Positions 40,240 to 51,586 of a DNA stretch of 64,000 bases are shown one piece after another. The DNA comes from Klebsormidium nitens (taxonomy: Eukaryota; Streptophyta; Klebsormidiophyceae; Klebsormidiales; Klebsormidiaceae). The DNA is taken from NCBI GenBank assembly GCA_000708835.1, contig DF237217.1, positions 53,188 to 117,187 of the forward strand, in the 5' to 3' direction. The notes beneath the pieces were generated by a model. It was not told the DNA's origin. It made no database searches and saw only the letters and a list, made by a program, of their open reading frames with translations. The position numbers and the translations under genes are program-made. How positions within the stretch are numbered: the first letter of the stretch is position 1; every line of letters starts with the position of its first letter.

Positions 40240-43200
40240 CTACGATCTAAACTCCTGTTTTCGCATTATCTTTGCGATGAAAAGACCTCCTGTCTTCGAA
40301 ACGTCCGGGGTAAAACGGAGCGTGTGCTGAAGTGTTCCCGGGCTGCAAGGCCACGTTGCAGCCTGGGGTATCGCCACCACATCTGCGACGGAGAGGGACG
40401 GGAATGGCTTCGTTCTGTGACTAACTAAATGATGCACGCACATGCTTTTCGCAACAAGCTTTGGTATAGCCTTATGACAATCTCTAGTCACAGACTTTGT
40501 CAGACTACAACGGTGATGTGTGTGGTCTCCAGGAATAGTGTCGCTCTTGAGCATCAGCCGAAATCACGCAATCAGAGGACTGCGAGTCCTTCCAGAGAGG
40601 GAACACGTAGAATGTGACCTCAAAGATACTTCATCTTATACACAAGTACAACTTGGTTGCTTTGATTGGCCAAGGTACGGGTGGTTCGTAGGTAACAAAA
40701 TTTGAACCTTAGAGTAGGAATACGACCCTCCTTTTCCGCGACAAGCCGTCCTTTCACAAAAGGCACAACCTGGGGTGCAACTATGTAACGATTACTAAGT
40801 GTTTGACGACATTTCCCGTCAACGGAGAGTAGCATTCCGGTTCCGATATGCTTCCCTCGGAACCAAAATTTCAGCGCCTCTTACCTGCGTCTGGATGCGC
40901 ATCCAGAAAAGTGGACACCACGTCCTCGTTTTGCGCCCTGGTGAAGCTGCGGCACTGGGCGGCAGCAAATCGTAAGTTGGAGTTCGGTAGCAACCGGGAA
41001 ATCCACCCGGGCACTAAGCAACCGGAGCATCATCAGAAGATTCTGAACGGAAGGCCTATTTGGTCGACGACCCGCTTTTCATATTGCAGCACGGAGCGCT
41101 ACAAGCCCCGTTGAGCCCTCGAAAGACGAAAGGGAACGAGAATGGCAGCATTCACGACAAGGTGACTTTGTTTTGTGTGACAGGCCTTCTTATGAATCGA
41201 CCAGCAGCGAGCCGGTTATTCAGCATGCAGACCAGTCGGGTGTGCGAGCAGCAAGGAAACGCGAAGCTGATGTCGGCACATGACCTACCTGCATGTACTG
41301 TACACGAGGGATCCCCCGGGTTTCAGCAGGCGGAATCCGTTGCTCAGTAACCGGCCCTGCAGCAGCGGACAGAACGGAGCCTTTTGGTCAGGCCGCTGAT
41401 GCGGGGTCAAACAGACGCAGTTTTCACACAAGGGGTGTTTGGTAAGAAGATGTTTCCTGGAAAGAAGCGCCGCAGCAAAAGCTGATTGACTCCAAGTGCG
41501 GGACAGAGAGCAGCAAAGTAGAAACTGTCCCGCCCTTGTAACACTTAAAGAGCGAAGCACGGATTCGGCCAACATGTTCTTGCAGACCGTTATGCGGCTG
41601 CATTCATTCTCAAAGATAAAAGGCTTTCAGGGTCCGTAATGTTGACTTCATGACCCCGTGAGAGAGGTTCCGAATTCTGGGAAACAGATACAAAGGAGCG
41701 GGCCTTCAACGCGCGAAGCAGTCAATGGCTCGCCCGCGGCCCCGCAAGGACAGTGAAACAAAGCAACTTTCACAAACTCTGGGGTTTCCTGTATAAGATT
41801 CCAAGAAGCAAACGCAAGGGAACGGGACTCCAGGCGCCAACCAAAGCGAACCGCATGCAGATCTGTCAGGGCGGGCAGGCGACTCGACAGTCGAAGTGTG
41901 AGTTTTGCGGAAACTGTGGGCAGCTTCAGGGAGTCCAGACAATGATAAACTCAGAAGCGAGGACGGAGGGAAGGCTTGCCTTCGGCACCGCAAAGGCTGC
42001 GGAGCAGTGTGAGTTTCATACGGTATCGCAGTTTAAAAACTGTGAGATTTTCCACCAGAGTCTTTGTTGGAAAACCAACAAAATGAAAAGCTTAAAAATC
42101 GCAAAAGGACGGGTCGCCGGCAGATCCGTGAGGGCAGCAAGGCGGTGCGAGTCCCATGCGATATTGGCCGTTCCGAAGCTGCCAGCTTTTCGAAGTTTTG
42201 AATCTTACGAAAGCTTGAAAACCGCTTAAAGGGCGGACTTGCCTGCAAATCCGTGAGGGCCGCGAGGCGGTCCGGGTCCATGACGCGCCGCTCGAAGGTG
42301 TCCCAGCCCCACCAGTCGTACTTGCGGATGTGCTTCAGGGATCCGTCGTGAGTGCACTCAGCATCCACCAAAACCTGCGGACACGTCATGCTTCCGTCAC
42401 ACTTCTCAAAGTTGCGGATCTGAATTTTGAGAGGGGGGGTGAGTTTGTGTTGAAATCTGATTGCGTGAGACTGTGAAGGATTGTGACGAGTCGGAAGGTG
42501 ACAGTCCGCCCAGCGAGAGCGGTGGGAAGTCCGTGAGTGCAGCCAAAGCTGCGCGAGATTCTCCAATGGTGACATACATTACTACCGAGGGAAAATGCCT
42601 GGAGACCATGATTTTCACTGCAAGATTCGCCACGGCACCGCCTCGAAAAACGTATCAAACGGTCAGTCCTGCTCTCTTCAGTAACAAAGGTTCTGTTGGA
42701 TAAAAAGATTTGGGATACAGCAAGAAACTATAACAGGATTTTCACGCTCACATCAGCCTCCTTACCTTGTCATAAAGCTTTGCACGTCCGGAACCCTCCG
42801 CCGTCTCAAGGACCCGCGGGGTGATCCCCCTCCCAAAGAAGAACAGCTGCGCTTTAGTTTCTGACCCACCAATCGGCCGCCGCCTCCGACGCTCCTTCTT
42901 TCGACTCTCCCCCTCTCGCTCACTTCGCTTTTCGCTGATGTCAAGGGACTCGGAACCTTCGGTCGGGCCTATTTCAGTGCCGCACGCTTCAACGTTCGCT
43001 GGCTGCCTCTCCTCTAGCGCTGTTCCTTCTAATGATTGCACCGGTGAAGGCGTTTTACCCAACTGAACTGCTGCAGTGTCGAGGCTTCTCGAAATTTCGC
43101 ACTCCCTCGCAGTTTGTAATGAATCGGTACCGCTTTTCGGATTGGGAATTGCAATGCGCCCGTCGCTTTTTCGACTCTGTCCCTGCGCTTCGACAGCGCT

Positions 43201-45311
43201 CTCCGTGCAAATTTCCCCGAAACCAAACCCCCGATCCTCGTCCACTTCACAACTTCTCCTCGCCCCTTCCTCGTTGATACTCACGTCAACACCTTCCAAA
43301 TGAATACCACGCCCCTTCGCTTCGCTCCCTTGTTCCAACCCTGTTTGTTTGCTGAACTGTCGGAGTACGTGTCTGGTAGGCGGCCGTTCGCTGAATGTCG
43401 TGCCGTCTGCCAGAAAAAGCCGGCAATTATGCGCAGCCCCGTACTTGCGCAGAAGAGTGCGGGTGGCGGCTAATCGAGGCGGAGAGATGTCGACACCTGT
43501 CGCGGTACCGGAGGGTGACACGTGGTCGGATATCAAGCACAGCTTGGCGCCTGAAGGAGAAATAGAGGAGCGTTTAGATAGGAGGCGTTATGAATCTTTT
43601 CTGCTAGATAGCTCATGCATCGGAAAGTCGATGCTTTTTCCGGGCTTGATAAAAGGCAGGCACCAGGCATCGAGCGCCAGTCTGCAATGCACAAACTGCG
43701 AGACAAAAGGGTTTCAAGCACTCCCAACCATTTAGGAATACGATGAACACCTACTTGAACCTAAAACGTGGTCCCTCTTCTAGGGCGCTCGGGTTTGGTT
43801 GCGTTCCGAACAAAGGCCAAAAAAGCATTTTATGTCAACAAAAAGGTGGACCGACACCCTTTCTGGGCCATATGAGCCCGGCTTCGCATGAATATCAAGG
43901 AAGTTGTGTTTCGAAAGTCCCTTCATGGAAGCTATACAAGGCTGCAAAGGAGCTGCTGGAGTGCGCTCAGAGAAGCTGATCAGATGCAACGAGGCAGACA
44001 ACCAATGACGCAGACCGGAAAGGACAGATGTTCGTACTGTCCGGAAAAAACCAAGACTTCCATCGGGACATTATGAAGGACTCAAAGGCTCCGGCTTAAC
44101 GAAATTGTGACCAAAGAATTTTCTTTGGATTATTGAAAATGGACAGAACCGTCGCTTTCCCGACCGTTAAGAAGTATGACGAAAGAGGTCCCCCGATTGT
44201 TCCTTACACACACTCGAAGGACTCGAAAGGACGCTTGCCTGGTGCGGCACACAAGTCCAGGACGTTGTCTCCTGGTCGCACATCGAGCGCCTCCACCGCA
44301 GCCCCTGAGGAAGCGTCGATGCCAAATATCTGAACGGAACACAGAAGACTAAGTCAGAATTTCTAAAACCTGGACAGCGTTACGGGGAATTTAAGAACGA
44401 GGGCTTAGGCTCTTTTCAAATCTCATTTTAACAGCCACAATTGTACTAATACAGGTCGATCAGAGGAGGAGGAAAACAGTCTCTCCTTCATATGCTTTGC
44501 CGCAACCAAGCAGCATTTCCAGCCTTCAATCAGTGTCCAGAAAGGAATCAAGCTTGAGAACCGGGTCCCTAACAGATTCTCACCTGGCCCTTTTTGTATG
44601 CCTCCGACCCCGCAATCTTTACATTCTGGGGCAGTGCGAAAAAGCCCGGTAGCCAGCGGACTGGCTCCAGCTGCGCCCCGAGCTGCTCGCAGACTGCGGC
44701 GATGATGTCAGCAGACGGAGGCGCTTTGAACCTGCAGTGAGGAAATCCTTGAACTGACTTATCGGTCACGAGCTGCCGACCTTTGTCTTAGCTGTCCAAA
44801 ACTGGGCAATCTACTTGACAGCACAAGACATGACTATTCAAGAGTCTTCATTTCTGAAAGCAGTGTCAACACTCCTCTTCTAATAAGAGGACTTGAAAGG
44901 TGGCCACCTCGAAGAGGCAACAGAAAGTTCCTTTGCTTTGCAGGTATCCTTGCTCAAATGGCGAGTAAGAGTCTGTAGGTCTCAAAGTTGGCATTCCGAT
45001 CATTTGGATCCTTCTTCAAAGCTCCAAAGCTGTAGCCATGACTTCATTTGTCATAGCTGCCTGCTAGAACCACGACTAAATATGGACACGTTTTCTTCTT
45101 GCTAGAACTGCCTTTTTGTTTCTGCTCCAGTCTGGGGCAAGCTTGTCTGCCAGCTCAACGGGCTGCAGGATAGTCTCGGGGTGTCCTACCTTACGTATCT
45201 TGGCAGGTTCTGGTCGGAGCGGTAGATACCTTCATTGATGTTGTTGGCGGCACAAAAGTCTCGGAAGGACTGAGGCAACTGCTGAGGCATTGCAGGATCC
45301 ATAGCCCCCAT
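40240..45311 (-). CDS. NSUN-family RNA (cytosine-5)-methyltransferase
   Basis: Eight exons: 45311-45190 (ATG), 44731-44584, 44329-44239, 43550-42766, 42374-42243, 41356-41289, 40946-40885, 40382-40240. Phases agree and sum to 516 residues. Motifs in order: YKKGQ joined to IFGIDASSGAAVEALDV, LDLCAAPGAKLC (SAM loop), TGVDISPPRLAATRTLL, LADGTTF, VLVDAECTHDGS, WGWDTFERRVMD, LLKPGGSLVYSTCS (motif VI Cys), AQNEDVV and the C-terminal HTLRF then TGGLFIAKI. It methylates cytosine in tRNA or rRNA with S-adenosylmethionine. Between the DGTTF motif and LFFFGRG lies a charged, low-complexity insertion of about 170 residues. Two introns use GC donors (GCAAGC at 44238, GCAAGT at 42242). The subfamily and target RNA are not resolved. 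Confidence 0.88.
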
Positions 45312-46369
45312 TATGATTCAACGTCCTCAAGGCACCTAGAATGAGAGAAGACCTTAGAAAATCGAAAGGTCCGCCCAGGGAGGCTTATACCTTCGCCCAT
45401 ATCTTAGCAGTGTCTTGTGGCAGATGTATTTTTTAAAGTTGCTACTGCAGAACGGGGGACGAAGCCTTGAGTTTGGTTGACAAACTTTTGGTATTTGATC
45501 AGTATCTGCATTCAATGTAGACTGCACTTTTCCAACTTTCAATCAGGGAAATACGTTACATTTGTGATCTTTGAGTCGAAGCGGACACGACCAAAATATG
45601 CACTTGCACCACTGGTTGAGTGGTGTTTGAGATTCAGGGTTCCATAGAATGCCACCACTTTTCCTCACAAATGATTAAGTTTCAATGGACTAACGGACAG
45701 TATTCGCTTACCGAGCGCGCATCTCAACTGTCCTCCCGGAGCCTCAGGCTGTATGAAAGTACCACCACCAGATAACCTTCCCGATGCGATTGACGGCGCC
45801 AAACAAAAGAGCAATTGCTGCTAGACACCGCTACCATGCAGTCAGATACTCTTACGTGCTAGAACCGGCACCGGCTCCAGTTCGTTTGTCGCTAAGGACA
45901 CGGCTTGGAGGAAAGCAGAAGCAGAGATGATTATGTTGTATGCCCAGGACCTGGAATCTGAAGCCCCACTGGTGGACGTTTTTGGGGGATGGCGTCGATC
46001 CTCTGTCCTGATGGTCTGCAACCTCAAGATCAAGCTGGAGCTTGAGGCATGGGTACAATATTGCTTCTATCCCGTCATAAATCATTGGCCGGTGGATCTC
46101 ATACCCGGGGAGTGATTCCCGAGAAGAGACCACCTGGTCAACCCAACATGAGCACCGGCGATCCTCGCCGAGGCCTTCGAATACGCTTGGTTGCGGAAAA
46201 GTACCCAGTCATTCTTTCGTTCAGTGCACAGGACTTGTGACAGGTGAATTAAGCCTTTCGAACGCCCCACCTCCTTCCTCTTTCGGTCCCTGCTGTTCTG
46301 TGACCAAGGCTCAGAGGCGGCCCTCCTTCCTGTGGCTCTTCGGCTGTCCGTCGCACGCACTCCGCAACC
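45312..46369. other. Divergent intergenic region between the NSUN and RPS21 genes
   Basis: No coding exon is seen. A pyrimidine-rich stretch (CACCTCCTTCCTCTTTCGG, about 46268-46286) shortly before the RPS21 ATG would suit a ribosomal-protein promoter/leader. No clear TATA box. Confidence 0.4.
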
Positions 46370-48382
46370 ATGCAGAACGAGGAGGGAGAGAACGTTGATC
46401 TGTACATCCCTAGGAAATGGTGAGGGCGCTTTGCTTCACTCTCGGGCCCTGATGGCAATGCACGTTGAACGATGCCAGTAAAAGATGCGGCTGTTCTGTC
46501 CATTGAAGGAAGTTTGGCAGGCTTCGAGAACCCGGCAAGTGATATAGACCTAGTTTGCTTTCAGAGGCTCCGTGAGCAGTGACTTGGGTTTTGGGCGGTG
46601 GCGCCAGCAGGGGCGCATTGGATAGCGGTGTTGATGGTAATGGTCCTGGTAATGGTTCGCAAGTTCCGCTCATTGCTGGGTGCTCCTGCCACGAGACAAG
46701 CAGTAGCGCCCGCAAGTTTATTCGGCTAGGCTTCTCAATAACTGCCCTTGTTTTATATTGCCCGGTGCACTTCATCCACTGTACTCCTGGGTGCATACAG
46801 GATCTTCTGTAGTGCGTTTACCAGGTTCTGAAAACTCAATAAGTGAAGCTGGTTTATTCTTCATTTCTACGGGCAAAAACTTAGCGGCATGAAAGCAATT
46901 TCAAGCAAGGGGTTCACTTTCACGAAGGAGGCCCTCACATACCAACCTCGTTCGAAATTGGAAGCACATCAGTTGCTCTTTCCATTTTGTGAAAAAAAAA
47001 TTGATTTCAGAGTAGTTGTCTGCTTGTGGCAAGTTTGCCCGTTGGAGTTTTCTGATGATGGGATTTTCTTTCTTTTTCAAGGAGCGCAAACTCTTCTTAG
47101 ATCACAATTTCACTGGGGCAAGGCTTTTTAAAGATCAACCGATCGATCTGAAAGAGTTAATTGTGAAAGCTGAAGGCACCGCAGCACTTCGGTTGCGGCA
47201 AGTGCACTTTTGTCTTCGTAGGGAGGTGATCACGAGTGGACTCTAAGCATGTGGATGCTTTGAACCTTACTCAACCAGGTTACAAAGCAGGCAGTTCTGG
47301 CATCAAGCAAACTGGAATAGCACTAGCAACGCTCGACGTGGCGCCTTGTGCTACTAGGACACCTCCGGGCTGATGGAAAGCTTGAGATGTTCTCCGGAGC
47401 TTTCGCTAAGCCTCAAGGTGCCGCACTCAGGGCGCCAGCAGTTTGTGAAAGAGCTAAGTCAAAAATCAGACAATAAGGATAGGGAAGAAAAGCATGGGGT
47501 CAAGAGGAGAAGGTGGGGTCGAGAGGAGAAGGGGGGGGCGGAGGGGCGATACGGCAGAGCTCTGATGGGTGCGTGACCCGGACCGAAGTTGACTTTGTCC
47601 GTATGCTTCCTCTTGCAGCTCCGCCACTAACCGGCTCATCACCTCCAAGGACCATGCGTCCATCCAGATCAATGTTGGGCACCTAGACGAGAACGGTGTG
47701 TACACGGGCCAGTACACGACCTTTGCTCTTGCGGGACCGGTTAGGGCGCAGGTTAGTACATTTGTCAGTACCTTATTGTAAACGAGCTGGTTGGAAGGGC
47801 TGAAGTTGGAAGAGCTATTGTGTCTTGCTTCCTGGCTTCATGGCAGATGGGCCACCTAGAAGTGTTTCTTCTTGGTAGACTGTTTCGCCCTGTATTTTCT
47901 ATTCAATTGTTTACTTTCCGTTTTTGATGAGTCTGTATTCTGGAGAGTTTAGCGGCTCGAATCTTACTGCTTCGGTTGTTGGCAACTTGTGGACCTTAGA
48001 TGTAAGCTGGGGAAGTTTTCTGCGGGTCAATTCTTCCCACGGATGTTTGAATCTTTTTTTTGAACCGCAGAATAATTGCTGATACGCTTCCCTGTAAAGC
48101 TCGAAGCGAGCTTGCTTTTAGGGCTCCGGGGTCTACTGGACAAAGCTTCTCATCAGGCCTAGAGTTTGGGCGATTGCTTGTTGTATGGACTGTTTAGTTT
48201 CCTCTTGCATCTTTCGAAGAGAAGTTTAGTTTGTGCACTTGGTCCTAACTGAACAAGCCTTTGAATATCATTTTCGAAGTTTCATTCGATTTATTTGTTG
48301 TGCCCTTTGCTTGCAGGGTGATGGGGACAGCGCGCTTGACAGACTTTGGGCGAAGAAGAAGGCTGAGCTTAGCCAACAGTGA
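46370..48382 (+). CDS. RPS21: 40S ribosomal protein S21e
   Basis: Three exons, 46370-46419, 47619-47751 and 48317-48382, give 82 residues, the usual plant length. It starts [16 protein letters not shown], continues [20 protein letters not shown] and [19 protein letters not shown], and ends [17 protein letters not shown], matching eukaryotic eS21 throughout. All introns are GT-AG with correct phase. The protein is a small 40S subunit component near the platform. A pyrimidine-rich leader precedes the ATG, as in other ribosomal-protein genes. The two introns are long (about 1.2 kb and 0.57 kb). Confidence 0.96.
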
Positions 48383-49245
48383 GTGACATGCGCAGACACT
48401 AAACGACTTTTCAAACCAGGCCACTCCTTCTCCCTATCAGCCGCCCGCTCAGTTGTTCATTTGGCATCATTTGGCATCATGGGTACATGCGACACCCAGT
48501 CAGTGCTTCTTAACTGACGATATTTTGCACATGGAGGCTGCATATGTTCACCATCCGATTCGTGTGCCCGTTAAGTCAAAATCAGTGTTGAGGAAGTTCG
48601 CAAGTATATGCTTATGCTTGTCGAGTTGGAACGATGTGGCATGGTGACCGGACTGCGTATCATACGTCTGCGCGGTCATACCACTAAAATCGTCTCAATT
48701 GATGACAGGCTAGTTCTACGAGATGCACATGGAACTAGAGACAGGCGCCTGCATGGATCCATTGTACAGCTTTTCCATGTACATACCCCTTATAGTAGGG
48801 ACTGGCCGCCGGACGTACGGTATATAGTACAGCTATCACATGTCATGATTCCTAGGGAATCCTTGGCTCTCAGAAAAATAATGGTAGGGTAGTAAACGCC
48901 AATGTCATTTTAAGTTTGTGACGGTGGCCGCCAGATAGCTGCAGAGCTGGCCGCTGTTCAGTGGTTTGGTTTTGATTGGCCCGCAATACATCATGCTTCT
49001 GTCGATGCCAGACTCAGGAAACTACTACCTATAGTGAACGGGTCTGGCCGGCCAATGACAATCGAAGGAGTGTCAACAAAACCACTCAAGTTATCCGGAT
49101 ACTTGGACAGCTATACTGCAAGGATTTGACAATATACATAAATTTCGTTGTCAGCGAATTTTTGAGAGTCTTATAAGCATCTCAGTTGATATATCTAAGT
49201 AGAAGGTGCTAGCGTGCAGGACTATGTTATGTACGCCGTATTAAG
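48383..49245. other. Intergenic region between RPS21 and the MBL-fold gene
   Basis: Contains the convergent 3' ends of both genes. A tandem TTTGGCATCATTTGGCATCAT sits near 48460. No coding exon is supported. Confidence 0.5.
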
Positions 49246-50697
49246 CTATTGATGCGTGTGCCCACTGCCTGAGTAACAACACGTACTGTTTTCAGCAAGC
49301 GCATCTTGCATGAACCCAATCGAAAAGCTGTCTAATCTGTACTCGTCCAGCTGCATGCCAAACGCTGTATTCTTGATATGCGGTAGAGACCCGTCCTGTA
49401 TCCCCGACACCAACTTCTCAACCTGTTGAAGGGCCGTTCTCGCCGGCAGGAAATCGTCGACATGGCCACAGCACATGACAATCGGACTCGCCTGCGAATC
49501 CTTTGCCTCTTCCGACTCGACCAACGTAAGCAGTCTTGACACCGATCCTTTGAATGCGTCCAAACTCTCGCCATCTTTTGGGATGAAGATCGGCTGCCAC
49601 TGGTAGAAGCTGTCCCCAACAAAGAGCCGCCTTTCCTTGGCGTAATACAGCGCGATCTCGTCAGGTGTGTGCCCTGGGGTGTGGATCACTCTGATGTCTT
49701 CGGTAGTGTCGGGCTCGGGACCCATCCTGCATACAGGCAGATCAGTCAAATTACGAAATTACACGAGCCCTGGTTGTTAGCTTTGTTTAAGAACAGGCTG
49801 GCGGGTTTGTAAGAATCCAACCACCAGCTGATCACCCATCTGCATACAGTGCATTTCAGTCATGTGATGAAGTTACTCAAGCCCTGATTATCAGCAGTGA
49901 TTAACCTCACAGGCTGGCCGATTTGCAGCAAGTCGACCACCAACTGATCACATCTTGCAATTCCTCATTGCACCTAGCTTTGAAAGCGAGAAACAATAAG
50001 TGTTTGCAACTGAAAACACTCTCTCAACTCTGTTTTGAAGCTGCGGAAGTCCCTCAATCTTTCAACTTCAGAAAATCATCCTCCAGGGGGGGTCAATTTG
50101 ACATTCAAAAAGCCTGCCTCAGATTGGTGGATAAGGACCACACACACTGCATGCACCTACTTCCAAATGCCCTGTTCTTAACCTACCTCAAGTAGTTTTG
50201 CAACCGCATATCTTTCTATTCGCTGGGATCAAAAGCCAACATTAGGTGACTTACTGAATAGTTTCCCCATCCGCCAGCCACTTCGTGATGGCAAAGTCTT
50301 TGACCTGGTCCCCAAAGATGTTTGCTTTCCAGTGTTCCGTGTAATCGCGCCGGCCCTCCCCAAACGCCAGCTCCACACAGAAGGAAGCCTTCCCCCCCGG
50401 CCCACTAAAGTGCCAGTTGCCGCCAATGTGGTCAAAGTGGCTATGACTACAGACCACATAGACCGGCAGCTTGCGCGGGTTTAGTTCGTGACTGGTCACA
50501 AATCCAGCAAGATCACCCGACCCACATCCCGTGTCTAGCAAGACAAGCTTGTCTTTGCCATGTATGAGATACAGGAAGGGATATTGAGTAAAGGAGTCGT
50601 ACTCCACAACCTTGGTGAGGTTTGGCGAGAGCCTTGAGAAGACATAAGTGGGACGGTCGTGTTTCAGTTCGACGCCTTCGCTATCAGAGGACGTCAT
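49246..50697 (-). CDS. Metallo-beta-lactamase-fold hydrolase
   Basis: Two exons: 50697-50255 (starting MTSSDSEGVE) and 49726-49246, joined at ETI-Q-MGPEPD with matching phase; 307 residues. Motifs: LVLLDTGCGSGD, SHSHFDHIGG (HxHxDH at 85-90), IHTPGHTPDEIALY (H163/H167), LFVGDSFYQW (metal-bridging Asp) and MCCGHVDDF. The fold binds two metal ions and hydrolyses esters or thioesters. The closest type is glyoxalase-II-like or uncharacterised plant MBL proteins. The substrate is unknown. The start at 50697 is preferred over the longer frame to 50904, because a TATATAAA element lies at about 50770-50780, which would put the transcription start between them. Confidence 0.88.
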
Positions 50698-50769
50698 TGG
50701 ATTGGCGATGCAATGCGGCCTTGTGAGCGTGCTCAAAGATGGTCTAGAGAAACCAGAGTTGTAACCGAG

Positions 50770-50780
50770 TTTATATAAAG
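50770..50780 (-). promoter_or_regulatory. TATA element of the MBL-fold gene
   Basis: TTTATATAAAC on the minus strand, about 75 bases upstream of the ATG at 50697. The spacing would leave an untranslated leader of about 40 bases. Confidence 0.55.
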
Positions 50781-51586
50781 GCAGTTCTTGGATTCTTTGG
50801 AATAAGTTCTTCTGCGTAATGATCTGAACCGTAGGACAAAAAATGCAATGCTGTGACTTTAAATGTACTTGTTTATGGTGGATGCAAAGACGAGGAGCTC
50901 CCAAAAGCGATTGGAACTCTTCATCTGAGCTGCACTAAGCTGGACAGCGCCGTAACGCAGTTCTGAACCTCCCTGCTTTCTTCGAGCACCAAACTTTCCG
51001 AACAGAAAACTTGCTGCACGGGCAGGGAAGCAATGCTTGGCCAGGGGATAGTAGACACAAACGGAATCCAGCAGATCGCAAGAAACTGCTGCCAGCTCCC
51101 TAAAACACTGCGATCAGAACTTCACTGGGTTGCTGCCCTGATCGAGGGAGGCGCCAATTTGTGCAGACGAACGCTGTTCAAACAACTTCAAAGTGGACTG
51201 AGCTCAAGAAAACAGAACTTTGTTAAATAGCGCAGCAGCCAGCTTTTCTTTTCCTTTTTTTTGGCGGATCAATGTTTTGACACTCGAGTATGTTACAAAA
51301 CAATAAGACAATCGTGCGTAAAAGATTGTGTGTCAACCAAAAAGAGCAAAAGAACATAAGAAAGCCCTTTTCAAAAGGATTCCTTGCGGCGCCAAGGTTC
51401 ACAACGACGACAAGCAGCAGGAGAAGAAGCAGCATTTGCTTGAGCGCCCCTCCAAGTTCAAGTCCAAGGTCCAAAGAAGCTGCAGGAAAAGTCGCAGCTG
51501 CAAGAACTCTAATGACATGAACACTGATCTCTGAACTCACTCACTTCTTAAAAAACTCATCCGCTCAGCTTGCGCCAGCTCGCAAC
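50781..51586. other. Intergenic region, no supported gene
   Basis: Lies between the divergent MBL-fold and aminotransferase genes and contains an AGCAGCAGGAGAAGAAGCAG purine-rich stretch just upstream of the aminotransferase. No coding exon is supported. Confidence 0.5.

Noticed and set aside
50698-50904. 69-residue N-terminal extension of the MBL-fold protein
   Set aside because: It overlaps the TATA element and has no transit-peptide character; the ATG at 50697 is preferred.
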